From Bryobacterales bacterium (GTDB taxonomy: Bacteria > Acidobacteriota > Terriglobia > Bryobacterales > Bryobacteraceae), in contig CANIHR010000008.1 of the NCBI GenBank assembly GCA_947467185.1, positions 1-44,203 of the forward strand: 44,203 nt of DNA, written 5' to 3'. Within the stretch, counting starts at the first letter, position 1. Each line of letters begins with the position of its first letter. The notes below the pieces were generated by a model that saw nothing but the letters and a program-made list of their open reading frames with translations, did no database searches and was not told the DNA's origin. Shown here in pieces: positions 1 to 7,741 of this stretch. Position numbers and translations under genes: made by a program.

Positions 1-218
1 AAGGCGCGCGCCGCGCCGAACTGCCCCTCGCCTGCGGTCTGGCTCTTTTCGCCGGCCTGGCGCACTCTTTGTTTGACTTCAATCTCAGCATCCCCGCCTG
101 CGCCATGGCCTTCTCGTGGCTGGCCGGCATGACTGCGGGACTTCGCTTCTCCCCGCCCCTTCCCACGCATCGCCCACAGGTGCTGGCTAACGAACTCCTC
201 GACCAGTTCCGCCGCTAA
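1..218 (+). CDS. O-antigen ligase-like membrane protein, C-terminal end only
   Basis: Partial: the gene enters from outside the window and ends at TAA 216-218 (reading frame begins at base 3). The 71 visible residues hold a hydrophobic stretch followed by a H-S-L-F-D-F-N-L-S-I-P-A block. This resembles the C-terminal signature of Wzy_C/O-antigen ligase family proteins, where a His-Ser-x-x-Asp-Phe-N run precedes the last membrane helix. Members are multi-pass inner-membrane proteins that polymerise or ligate surface polysaccharide. A short soluble tail ends in two arginines. The next gene begins 17 bases later on the same strand. Family assignment rests on this one motif, so the exact role (ligase, polymerase or related glycan enzyme) is open. 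Confidence 0.6.
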   Translation, partial: GARRAELPLACGLALFAGLAHSLFDFNLSIPACAMAFSWLAGMTAGLRFSPPLPTHRPQVLANELLDQFRR

Positions 219-235
219 GAGCCGGACGGGATAGA

Positions 236-748
236 ATGCGTCTGACCCACATGCGCGCACTTTTTCTCTCTGCCGTCCTCCTCCTGCCAGCTCTGGCGCC
301 CGCCGCCCAGGACTACTTTCCGCCGCCCGACGCGAAGGGTGGGTGGCGCGAAGCCAAAGATGCCGTTGCCGCCCGCAAGGTCGCCGGCATGGATACCAAA
401 CGCCTGGATCAGGCGTTCGAGTATGCCTCCCGCTCCAGCCAGCACGGTGGTCTTCTCGTCGTTCGCCACGGCTATCTGGTCTACGAGCGCTACTACGGAA
501 AAGGCAACCGCAACGCAAATCCCACTATGGCGTCGGTCGGCAAGGCGTTCGTTTCCATTGCCTGTGGCATCATGCTGGAGGACCGTAAAGCCGATTTCCC
601 GGACGGCCTCGACCAGAAGGTTTTCACCCAAAAGTACCTCCCACAAGCCTTCCCGCTCGATGATCCGGCCAAAGCGGAGATCCGCCTCGGCCACCTCCTC
701 AGCATGGCCGCCGGTTTTCGCGGAGAAGGTGCGAATCCTGGCTTGTGA
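236..748 (+). CDS. Serine hydrolase (class C beta-lactamase fold), N-terminal piece of a frameshifted gene
   Basis: This piece encodes 170 residues with a signal peptide (hydrophobic core about residues 8-24; M6 at base 251 is an alternative start) and the N-terminal half of a beta-lactamase/DD-peptidase-like domain. The SxxK nucleophile motif is S100-V-G-K103. Translation stops at TGA 746-748 just after an L-L-S-M-A-A-G-F block, which in this family lies well inside the domain. The next frame continues the same protein from base 745. The whole enzyme would be about 415 residues, secreted, and would probably hydrolyse an ester or amide. A TAGAAT box at 232-237 could be a -10 element for the M6 start. 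Either the gene is a recent pseudogene, or one base is missing in the assembly near 745. Confidence 0.7.
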   Translation: MRLTHMRALFLSAVLLLPALAPAAQDYFPPPDAKGGWREAKDAVAARKVAGMDTKRLDQAFEYASRSSQHGGLLVVRHGYLVYERYYGKGNRNANPTMASVGKAFVSIACGIMLEDRKADFPDGLDQKVFTQKYLPQAFPLDDPAKAEIRLGHLLSMAAGFRGEGANPGL

Positions 749-1482
749 ACGGTGTCCCCAGCCCCCTGCCAGCTCTTGCAAAGCCTCTGGAAACGGGCCT
801 CGATCAGGATATGACGGCCCTCCGCACCCCCCTTTGGATGGCCCCCGGCGGCGGCTACTCCTACGCGTCCAGTTCCCCGCACGTTGCCTCCATCGTGGTG
901 CGCAACATTACGGGTAAAGAAGTTCGGGATTACCTGGACGAGAAGATGGGGCAGCCACTCGGCTTCGGGCAGTGGGGCTGGCAGAACCGCGCAGGCCAGA
1001 ATGCTCTGCCGCATAATCCCGGAGGTGGCGGCGTCGCTGTCCACTCAACCGACGCCCTCCGCTTCGGTTATCTCCTGCTGCACAAAGGCGCCTGGGCGGG
1101 CAAACAGATCGTCCCGGCCAGCTACGTGGACAAAGCCTCGCACCCTTCGCCATACCAGAAACATGCACCCTACAGCCTGGCGCTGGAAGTCAATGAGGAC
1201 GGCCATGTAACGGGCGCTCCGAAAGACGCCTACTTCAAGTCGGGAGGGGGCGGCTTCGGCATCTACGTCATTCCCTCGCTCGACATGGTGATCTACAAAA
1301 TGGCGGGCAATGACAGCCAGTACGACCCCGCAGCCACCGGTCTGAAGCAGGATTACCCCTACGACGGCTCCCGCGATAAGTGGAAGCCGGAACCCCACAC
1401 CCAGTTCTCCGACGGCCCCATTGGCGTGGACGACGGTGTTCGTCGCGTCCTGGAAATGGTTGTTGCTGCGGTAACCCCCTAA
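745..1482 (+). CDS. Serine hydrolase (class C beta-lactamase fold), C-terminal piece of the frameshifted gene
   Basis: 245 residues that continue the hydrolase domain begun at 236. A GTG at 745 overlaps the upstream TGA (GTGA), so it could in principle be translated by coupling, but the piece has no nucleophile of its own. The second active-site motif of the fold (Y-x-N/S) appears as Y40-A-S after a G-G-G-Y run. Near the end, the F-K-S-G-G-G-G-F-G segment matches the substrate-binding strand region of serine hydrolases. Joining the pieces with one added base near 745 gives an uninterrupted domain. The stop (1480-1482) overlaps the convergent SDR gene by 4 bases. Confidence 0.7.
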   Translation: MNGVPSPLPALAKPLETGLDQDMTALRTPLWMAPGGGYSYASSSPHVASIVVRNITGKEVRDYLDEKMGQPLGFGQWGWQNRAGQNALPHNPGGGGVAVHSTDALRFGYLLLHKGAWAGKQIVPASYVDKASHPSPYQKHAPYSLALEVNEDGHVTGAPKDAYFKSGGGGFGIYVIPSLDMVIYKMAGNDSQYDPAATGLKQDYPYDGSRDKWKPEPHTQFSDGPIGVDDGVRRVLEMVVAAVTP

Positions 1483-2258
1483 ACGGTCTTCGTCGCTCCG
1501 CCGTCTGCGTCAATCAGCGACCCGTGCATGTAACGGCCATGCTTCGACAGCAGGAACGCCACCAGCCCGGCGATATCTTCCGGTTCGCCCACCTGCGTCA
1601 TTCGCTCCTGCTTCACAAAGATGCCGAGCGCGGTTTCCCGGTCCACGCCGTGCTCGGCAGCCGTCTGCGCCAGACGCTTCTCAAACCGCTCCGTGCGAAC
1701 CGGTCCCGGATTGATGCAGTTCACCTGCACCCCATCCTGGAGACCCAGATCGGCCAGCGCTTTGGTGAACGACAGTAGCGCCGCATTCACTGACCCGCCA
1801 ATGGTGAACTGTGCCCCTGGCGTCCGTCCGCCGGACCCCGAGATATTCACGACCGCGCCACCTGAAGCCCTCAGATGCGGCCACGCCGCACGGGTCACCC
1901 GCACGGCTCCGAACATCTTCAGGGCATAACCATCGGCCCAGTCGTCGTCCGACAGCTCAAGAAAATCGCCGCGCCTGGTTGCCCCGGCGTTATTCACCAC
2001 AATGTCCAGAGACCCAAACGCCGCAATCGCCGCGTCCACCGCCTGCTGCGCGGCCTCCGGCACCCGGAGATCCAGAGCGATCGCCACCGCTTCGCCTCCC
2101 GCCACACGAATCTCATCTACCGCCTGGTGCAGCAGCGCCTCGTCGCGGGCACACAGCACCACCCGCGCCCCATCCTGCACCAGTCGCCCCGCGATGGCGC
2201 GTCCAATGCCGCGGTTGGAACCCGTAATCAGGGCCGTCTTGCCGGTAAGTTCGCTCAT
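1479..2258 (-). CDS. SDR-family protein lacking the catalytic Tyr and Lys
   Basis: 259 residues with a classical short-chain dehydrogenase/reductase layout. The dinucleotide-binding motif T12-G-S-N-R-G-I-G19 and the N89-N-A-G92 motif are intact, and Ser140 sits where the catalytic serine should be. The YxxxK motif is not there: the aligned stretch reads G154-G-S-V-N158, so Tyr is replaced by Gly and Lys by Asn, while the following helix (A-A-L-L-S-F-T-K-A-L-A) is conserved. It probably binds NAD(P) but should not do ordinary SDR redox chemistry; a binding role or altered chemistry is possible. The start overlaps the stop of the upstream metalloprotease by 4 bases (ATGA), so the two are likely co-translated. 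Confidence 0.8.
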   Translation of the reverse strand: MSELTGKTALITGSNRGIGRAIAGRLVQDGARVVLCARDEALLHQAVDEIRVAGGEAVAIALDLRVPEAAQQAVDAAIAAFGSLDIVVNNAGATRRGDFLELSDDDWADGYALKMFGAVRVTRAAWPHLRASGGAVVNISGSGGRTPGAQFTIGGSVNAALLSFTKALADLGLQDGVQVNCINPGPVRTERFEKRLAQTAAEHGVDRETALGIFVKQERMTQVGEPEDIAGLVAFLLSKHGRYMHGSLIDADGGATKTV

Positions 2259-2866
2259 TCCTTAGCAGGATATCTGGTGCGCAGCACTGTGCGGTCCGCA
2301 TCCGAAATCCCCGAGTGCTCCGCGATCTCTGCTCGTTTCTTCAACAACCGTCGGTAGCGCCCGAAATACTCCGTGATGTCCCCGCCATACCGGAAGCTGT
2401 ACATGATGTCGGCAAACGCCGCCGTATGCTCGAAACCAATGCCGTGCCCCGACTCGTGCAGGCACGTCAGATACACAATCGCGTCCCGCAGCATCTCGTC
2501 GGTCCGTGTTGCAATCGCGATATCCCGCCCCAGCATTCGCGTGTCCGGCAGCACATAAATGCTGCTGCCCCGCTTGCCCTCGAAGCGAAATGGCACCGCC
2601 TCGCCATACAGATTCCCCTGGCCACTCGCCCAGTGGATTCGCAGTCGGGCATGGGCCTCGGAATCAGCCGGCTTGAACGTGATTGCTCCGTTGCTCTCCC
2701 GTGACCATGCCTCCAGCGCCCACTTGCCCAGTTCCGGATCGCCGGGTCGGCACGCGGTCGCCTTCTCGGCCTCTGCAGTACAGGGTTCGATCCAGTAGGT
2801 CCACTCTTCGGCCTGTACCACGCCCGCAGCCAACAGCAGCAACCAGGCAAACCGCGAAATCGTCAT
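2255..2866 (-). CDS. Secreted metzincin-like zinc metalloprotease
   Basis: 203 residues from the ATG at 2866. An earlier in-frame ATG at 2881 adds five residues, but the later one begins a clean signal peptide (hydrophobic residues 6-18, Ala-rich cleavage region near 19). The zinc site is H137-E-S-G-H141-G-I-G-F-E-H147, the extended HExxHxxGxxH signature of metzincins, and a likely Met-turn follows at I154-M155-Y156. The size matches a lone matrixin-like catalytic domain with no extra modules. The catalytic Glu and all three His are present, so it should be active outside the cytoplasm; the substrate is unknown. It is the first gene of a two-gene minus-strand unit with the SDR-like gene. Its start lies 6 bases from a palindromic TACAAT box, suggesting a leaderless transcript. 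Confidence 0.8.
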   Translation of the reverse strand: MTISRFAWLLLLAAGVVQAEEWTYWIEPCTAEAEKATACRPGDPELGKWALEAWSRESNGAITFKPADSEAHARLRIHWASGQGNLYGEAVPFRFEGKRGSSIYVLPDTRMLGRDIAIATRTDEMLRDAIVYLTCLHESGHGIGFEHTAAFADIMYSFRYGGDITEYFGRYRRLLKKRAEIAEHSGISDADRTVLRTRYPAKE

Positions 2867-2872
2867 GCCGGA

Positions 2873-2882
2873 ATTGTACAAT
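2873..2882. promoter_or_regulatory. Palindromic -10 box shared by divergent genes
   Basis: ATTGTACAAT is a perfect 10-base palindrome between the divergent protease (ATG at 2866, minus) and biotin carboxylase (ATG at 2909, plus). It provides TACAAT, a 5/6 match to the sigma-70 -10 consensus, on both strands. A plus transcript would start near 2889, giving a leader of about 20 bases. A minus transcript would start at about 2866, the A of the protease ATG, so that mRNA would be leaderless. No convincing -35 box was found on either side. This is inferred from position and symmetry only. Confidence 0.45.
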
Positions 2883-2908
2883 CAAGCGCAGACTTCCGTC
2901 TCCCCAAC

Positions 2909-4408
2909 ATGGCGCTCCCCCGTAAAATTCTGATCGCAAACCGTGGGGAAATCGCCCTCCGGATCCTTCGCACGATCCGCGAAATGGGCCTCCGCTCGGT
3001 AGCCGTCTACTCCGATGCCGACCGCGCCGCTCTCCACGTCCGCAAAGCCGACGAAGCCGCGTATCTCGGCCCGTCCCCCTCCGCCGAGAGCTACCTGAAC
3101 ATTGAAAAGATCCTCGACGCCGCCCGCCGTCACGGTGCCGATGCCATCCACCCCGGCTACGGCTTCCTGAGCGAAAATGCCGCCTTCGCGAAGGCCTGCG
3201 AAGACGCCGGCATCACCTTTATCGGTCCGTCGTCGAAGTCCATCTCTCTGATGGGCTCCAAAACCAGTGCCCGCCGCGTCGCCAAAGCAGGCGGAGCGCC
3301 CATCGTCCCCGGCACTGAAGAAGGTGTGACTGATTTTGCCGATGCCGAAGCTGTCGCGCTCGAAACCGGCTTCCCCATCATGCTCAAAGCCGTCGCCGGT
3401 GGTGGTGGCAAGGGCATGCGTCGTGTCGATCACCCGGCCGACCTCCGTTCCGCCTTTGAATCCGCCTCCAGCGAAGCTCTCCGTTCCTTCTCCGATGGCC
3501 GGATCTACATCGAGAAGCTGATAGAAAACGCCCGCCACGTCGAAATCCAGATCTTGGGCGACCACCACGGTAATCTCGTCCACCTGGGCGAACGCGAATG
3601 CTCCGTGCAGCGCCGACACCAGAAGGTGATCGAAGAATCGCCGTCACCCCTGATGGCCCGCCACCCCGGCCTGCGCGACCGGATGGGCGAGGCCGCCGTC
3701 AAAGCCGCCCGCGCTGCCGGCTATTTCAACGCAGGGACGGTCGAATTCCTCGCCACCGACTCCGGCGAGTTCTACTTCCTCGAAATGAACACCCGCCTCC
3801 AGGTGGAACACCCGGTCACCGAACTCGTCACCGGCCTCGACCTGGTTCGCCTGCAACTGGAAGTCGCCGGCGGAGCAGAACTCCCCTTCAGCCAGGCCGA
3901 TGTCGCTCTCCGGGGTGCCGCCATCGAGTGCCGCATCTACGCCGAAGATCCCGCCAATAACTTTTTCCCGTCCCCCGGCCGCATCGCCACGCTCGCTGAA
4001 CCCTCCGGCCCCGGCGTTCGCCTCGATTCCGGCGTCTACCCCGGCTGGACCGTCCCCCTCGAATACGACCCCATGCTCTCCAAGCTCATCGTCTGGGCCG
4101 ATACCCGTGAGCACGCCATCGCCCGAATGCTGCGGGCGCTCTCGGAATACCATATTGGCGGCATCGAATCGAATCTGTCCCTCTTCCGCCTCATCCTGAA
4201 TGAACCGAATTTCGTCGCTGGCGACCTCCACACGGGCTACCTCGATGCCCTGCTGAAGACCCAGCCAAACTTCCATCCGGAACCCGCCTCGCACATCCCG
4301 GCCATCGCTGCCGCTGCCGTCGCGCACCGGCCGGTTCGCAAAAACGAACCCAATGCACCACCCCAGCCCTCCCGCTGGAGAGCCGCCGGTCTGGAGTTTG
4401 GGAAATGA
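2909..4408 (+). CDS. accC: Biotin carboxylase subunit of an acyl-CoA carboxylase
   Basis: 499 residues. It catalyses ATP-dependent carboxylation of protein-bound biotin with bicarbonate. The N-terminal pre-ATP-grasp domain starts with the family-typical K-I-L-I-A-N-R-G-E-I-A (residues 6-16). The ATP-grasp glycine loop G164-G-G-G-K-G-M170 and the E292-M-N-T-R-L-Q-V-E-H-P-V-T-E305 active-site segment are intact. A C-terminal extension of about 50 residues (Ala/Pro-rich) goes beyond the usual 450-residue AccC. The carrier domain is a separate gene overlapping by 4 bases, so the pair equals a split propionyl/methylcrotonyl/acetyl-CoA carboxylase alpha chain. No carboxyltransferase gene is visible in the window, so the acyl-CoA substrate cannot be decided. 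Confidence 0.93.
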   Translation: MALPRKILIANRGEIALRILRTIREMGLRSVAVYSDADRAALHVRKADEAAYLGPSPSAESYLNIEKILDAARRHGADAIHPGYGFLSENAAFAKACEDAGITFIGPSSKSISLMGSKTSARRVAKAGGAPIVPGTEEGVTDFADAEAVALETGFPIMLKAVAGGGGKGMRRVDHPADLRSAFESASSEALRSFSDGRIYIEKLIENARHVEIQILGDHHGNLVHLGERECSVQRRHQKVIEESPSPLMARHPGLRDRMGEAAVKAARAAGYFNAGTVEFLATDSGEFYFLEMNTRLQVEHPVTELVTGLDLVRLQLEVAGGAELPFSQADVALRGAAIECRIYAEDPANNFFPSPGRIATLAEPSGPGVRLDSGVYPGWTVPLEYDPMLSKLIVWADTREHAIARMLRALSEYHIGGIESNLSLFRLILNEPNFVAGDLHTGYLDALLKTQPNFHPEPASHIPAIAAAAVAHRPVRKNEPNAPPQPSRWRAAGLEFGK

Positions 4409-4863
4409 GCGCGCGCATCCTCATTAACGGCAAACCCGTCGATCCCGCCACCGAAACCAGCATCATCGAGTGCGAGCCGGGCGTCTACTCGGTCCTCCAC
4501 GGAGGCGCATCTTACGAAATCCGCCTCACCCCCGACCGCCTCGAAATCGACGGCCACCCCGTCCGATACGCAGTCGAAGACCCTCGCCAGTGGAAGCGCA
4601 CCTCGGCCCTCGCCGGAGCCGGCGGTCGTGCCAGCATCACCGCGCCCATGCCCGGAAAAGTGGTCCGCATCCTGGTCGCCGTGGGGGACATCGTTACAGC
4701 AGGGCAGGGAATTGTCGTCGTCGAAGCCATGAAGATGCAGAACGAACTGAAGTCGCCCGTAGCCGGTGTCGTCGCCAAACTAGCCGTCGCGGAGAACGCA
4801 GGCGTGGCTGCCGGTGCCGTTCTTGCCATCATCGAAGCCGCCATGACTGAGCAGGCGGGATAA
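4405..4863 (+). CDS. Biotin carboxyl carrier protein of an acyl-CoA carboxylase
   Basis: 152 residues. It carries the covalently bound biotin that is carboxylated by the adjacent biotin carboxylase. The biotinylation site is E107-A-M-K-M111 with Lys110 as acceptor, within a biotinyl-lipoyl domain covering about residues 76-148 that begins at the usual A-P-M-P-G turn. The first 70 residues form a separate beta-rich segment resembling the linker region that joins the carboxylase and carrier parts in fused acyl-CoA carboxylase alpha chains. This supports a split alpha chain rather than the classical AccB. The start overlaps the accC stop (ATGA), implying translational coupling and equal output. 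Confidence 0.9.
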   Translation: MSARILINGKPVDPATETSIIECEPGVYSVLHGGASYEIRLTPDRLEIDGHPVRYAVEDPRQWKRTSALAGAGGRASITAPMPGKVVRILVAVGDIVTAGQGIVVVEAMKMQNELKSPVAGVVAKLAVAENAGVAAGAVLAIIEAAMTEQAG

Positions 4864-4873
4864 TCGAACTGGT

Positions 4874-5635
4874 ATGACTCCTGCTTTATGCCCCGACTGT
4901 GGGGGGACCGGATGGAAGATCGTCGAGCGCGAGGAACTCTCCGGCGCCCAGCGTTGCCACTGCGTTTCCACCGAGCGCGCCACGCGCGTGGTCGGCGAAG
5001 CGGCCATCCCGCCGCTCTATACCAACGCGTCGTTTGAGAACTTCCTGCTGCCCCGCGACAATGCGATCGCCTACCGCGAACTAACCGAAGTCTACCTGCA
5101 GGTTCGTGGCTACGCCCGTGAGTTCCCCAACACCAAACGGCCCGGCCTTCTTCTGATGGGTTCGCCCGGTACGGGCAAAACCCACCTCGCCGTCGCTGCT
5201 TTCCGGTCCCTGCTCAACAAGGGCTTTGAAGGCCTCTTCTTCGACTACCAGAACCTGCTCGACCGCATTCGCTCCGGGTACGACAAAGAATCCAACCTGG
5301 GCGACAAAGAGGCCTACCGCGTTGCTCTCGACCGCGAAGTGCTCCTCCTCGACGATCTAGGCGCTCACCGCGTCACCGACTGGGTCGAAGACACTGTCAC
5401 CTCGATCATCACCCACCGCTGCAACAACAGCAAACCGCTCATCGCCACCACCAACCTCATTGACGCCGACGCCGGTTTCGCCACTTATGAGAAATCCGGT
5501 ACCGGCATGGTGGATCACCGCACCACTCTGACGGAACGCATCGGCCCTCGCGCACGTTCCAGACTCTTTGAGATGTGTACCGTCATCAAAATGCCCCTCA
5601 TCGAGGACTACCGCATCAGGAAACAGAGGACCTGA
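4874..5635 (+). CDS. DnaC/IstB-like AAA+ ATPase with N-terminal zinc knuckle
   Basis: 253 residues. The N-terminus has two Cys pairs (C6-P-D-C9 and C28-H-C30), a probable small zinc site. An AAA+ domain follows with Walker A G96-S-P-G-T-G-K-T103, Walker B L157-L-L-D-D161, and an I190-A-T-T-N194 sensor-1 strand. This layout matches the helicase-loader branch (DnaC/DnaI) and the related IstB transposition helpers. No transposase, IS ends or replication genes lie nearby, so a replication-type ATPase is favoured over IstB. It starts 10 bases after the carrier gene and ends 1 base before the next gene, so it appears to be in the same operon as the carboxylase. Partner helicase or DNA target is unknown. 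Confidence 0.75.
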   Translation: MTPALCPDCGGTGWKIVEREELSGAQRCHCVSTERATRVVGEAAIPPLYTNASFENFLLPRDNAIAYRELTEVYLQVRGYAREFPNTKRPGLLLMGSPGTGKTHLAVAAFRSLLNKGFEGLFFDYQNLLDRIRSGYDKESNLGDKEAYRVALDREVLLLDDLGAHRVTDWVEDTVTSIITHRCNNSKPLIATTNLIDADAGFATYEKSGTGMVDHRTTLTERIGPRARSRLFEMCTVIKMPLIEDYRIRKQRT

Positions 5636-5636
5636 G

Positions 5637-7592
5637 TTGAAGCGGGCGCTTCTGCTGCTCTGTCTCTCCGCCGTTCCGTGCCTCGCCGCGTCCGGCTGGG
5701 TGGAAGCCGTGGAATTCCCCTGGGCGGGTATCCCGCAACACCTTCGCGAGCGCAATCTGCTCTGGCTGAAAGCTGCGGGCATCACTCACGTCAGCCTGCC
5801 GCCCGCGCCTGACCCTGCAGACCTGCTCCCCCTCATCCGTACTATCCAGCGCCTCGATATGGAGGTGGACCTGGAAGGGCCCGCCCCCGCCTCGATGGCG
5901 GCGCTCACCCGTGAGCACGAAGGCCCGCTCACGGGCCCGCTCCCTGGCCCCCCGGTTCGCATTTCTGCGCTTTCTTCCGATGCGCTGACCCGCGCCAGCA
6001 CTCTCTTCCTGACGTCATCGAAAGCCGTCCTGTGGACCGACGTCTTTGATACTCTGACCGGGTCCGTCTATCGCCCCGGAGCCATCGCTTTTGATGGAAC
6101 CGAACGCCCCGCCGCCCTCGCCCTGCGCCGCAGTGCGCAGTTCACCCGCTACTGGGGCCACCTCGGTACCGGCCTCCGCACCACGCCCGGAGCCCAGCCC
6201 AGCCTCCCCGCCGCCACTCTCTCGGTCCGCCAGTACACCACCCCCGCCGGAGCTTCTTTCGCCTCCGCCGTCAACACCTCACATTCCCCCTGGACCGGCG
6301 ACCTTCGCGTCGCTTACTCGCCCTCCCACCGCTTCATCGCCGTGCCCGCCGTCACCGTTCCCCCGTCGGGAACCGTCCGTCTTCCCGTCAATATCCCCCT
6401 GATGGCCGGTCCGCTCTGTCACGACTGCACCGGCTTCGCCACTCCGGACCACCTCATCTATGCCACCGCCGAACTCACAGCCATGGAGTATGAAAACGGT
6501 ATTCTGGCAATGGAATTCTATTCGCCGGCAGCCGGGGAAGCCATGCTGCAACTCTCCCGCGAGCCCTCCGGTCCCCTCGTCGCCGGAGGCAAACTCGCCG
6601 CTTTCACCTGGGACGACAGCGCAAAGCGTCTTCGTCTGACAATCCCCGCCGGTCCAGCCCCCTCGCGCCGCATTCGTATCGCCATCGCCATCGAGCCGCC
6701 CGATTCCACCGCGTTTTTCCCCAGCGCCAAAGTCCTGCTCATCGGTGAAGAAAACCGTCTCACCGCTCAGTATTCATCCGAAGCAATCTCCCAGCGCTCT
6801 CGCCTCCTCCCGCGCCCCGGCCTCGACGTCACACGCGACGCTTCCGACCCCAAATCTCCCCTCGAATCTCTCTATCACGTGACGCCAACCGCCACCGCGG
6901 TCGATGGCGATACTGTGGACCTTTCGCTCGAAGCCGACGGCACCCGCCTCAGCCACGCCCAGCCCTGGCTCCGTAAGCCCGCCACCCTGTCGTTTCCAGA
7001 TGCCGTTGCCGTCCGCCTCGCCACCAACTCAAGCCTGGCTCTGTATCCCGCCACTTTGCCCGTCAGCCAGAGGGCTGGCCGCGATCTCGCCGTCGCCCTC
7101 CGCAACAATGCCCCGGAAATCCGCACTTTCCAGTTGGAAATGGCAGTGGATGGCCTCGAATTCTCCCCCCGTGTCGTCACAGTGACGGTCGGCGCCTCTG
7201 CCTCCCGGATCGTGCCCTTTCGGGTCTATGCCGCCCAGGCGAAACCCGGCCTGTTCACGGGAACCGCCCGCCTCTCGGGCCCTGCCACGGCCGCCGAGCC
7301 CATCCGCCTGGTTGTCCTCCCCCAAACCGGTGCTGTTGGCTGGTCCGCTGAAGGCTTCCACTTTCTGGAGAGTCTCCACCAGCGAGCCACTTTCCTGCCG
7401 GGTCGCTGGCTGGAGTTCATCGGCAAAGAGAACGGCCGTGACCAGCTGCCGGCGGGTGGTATCCCGTTCCAGGGTGGCATTTTGCGTACCTCCGGTGAGG
7501 AACTCCTGGTCGGCCCGCCGGTCAACAGGAACCTCCGCTTACCCGATCTCCCCGCCCTGCTTCCCCCGGCGTCCCCAAGGCGACCCGAGTAA
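5637..7592 (+). CDS. Large secreted protein of unknown function, possibly glycoside-hydrolase derived
   Basis: 651 residues from a TTG at 5637, one base after the upstream stop. An in-frame start further left (5568) would run through the end of the upstream gene, whereas the TTG start gives a good signal peptide (K-R then L-L-L-L core, cleavage near A18). Residues 20-130 contain a W-x-G-I-P-x-x-L-R-E-R segment and an alternating strand/helix pattern that vaguely recalls the N-terminal barrel of GH35-like glycosidases, but I cannot point to a catalytic acid pair. The rest is Pro/Ala/Thr-rich and beta-strand-like, consistent with immunoglobulin-like domains. It is probably extracytoplasmic. No function is assigned. 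Confidence 0.6.
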   Translation: MKRALLLLCLSAVPCLAASGWVEAVEFPWAGIPQHLRERNLLWLKAAGITHVSLPPAPDPADLLPLIRTIQRLDMEVDLEGPAPASMAALTREHEGPLTGPLPGPPVRISALSSDALTRASTLFLTSSKAVLWTDVFDTLTGSVYRPGAIAFDGTERPAALALRRSAQFTRYWGHLGTGLRTTPGAQPSLPAATLSVRQYTTPAGASFASAVNTSHSPWTGDLRVAYSPSHRFIAVPAVTVPPSGTVRLPVNIPLMAGPLCHDCTGFATPDHLIYATAELTAMEYENGILAMEFYSPAAGEAMLQLSREPSGPLVAGGKLAAFTWDDSAKRLRLTIPAGPAPSRRIRIAIAIEPPDSTAFFPSAKVLLIGEENRLTAQYSSEAISQRSRLLPRPGLDVTRDASDPKSPLESLYHVTPTATAVDGDTVDLSLEADGTRLSHAQPWLRKPATLSFPDAVAVRLATNSSLALYPATLPVSQRAGRDLAVALRNNAPEIRTFQLEMAVDGLEFSPRVVTVTVGASASRIVPFRVYAAQAKPGLFTGTARLSGPATAAEPIRLVVLPQTGAVGWSAEGFHFLESLHQRATFLPGRWLEFIGKENGRDQLPAGGIPFQGGILRTSGEELLVGPPVNRNLRLPDLPALLPPASPRRPE

Positions 7593-7741
7593 GATTTTCA
7601 GTCGTTACAACTCCGCAACATGATGGCAACACATCGGGCGCGGAATTCTGGTAGCCTCGTACGGGTCGCATCCGATTCCAAATCGTGGCGGCGGCAGGGT
7701 CCATGTTGTTCACACGTCCACGCAAGAGAGGAATATTCTGA

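Noticed and set aside
4874-5635. IstB helper of an insertion sequence
   Set aside because: No transposase or terminal repeats nearby, and the gene sits in a metabolic operon; treated as a DnaC-like ATPase.
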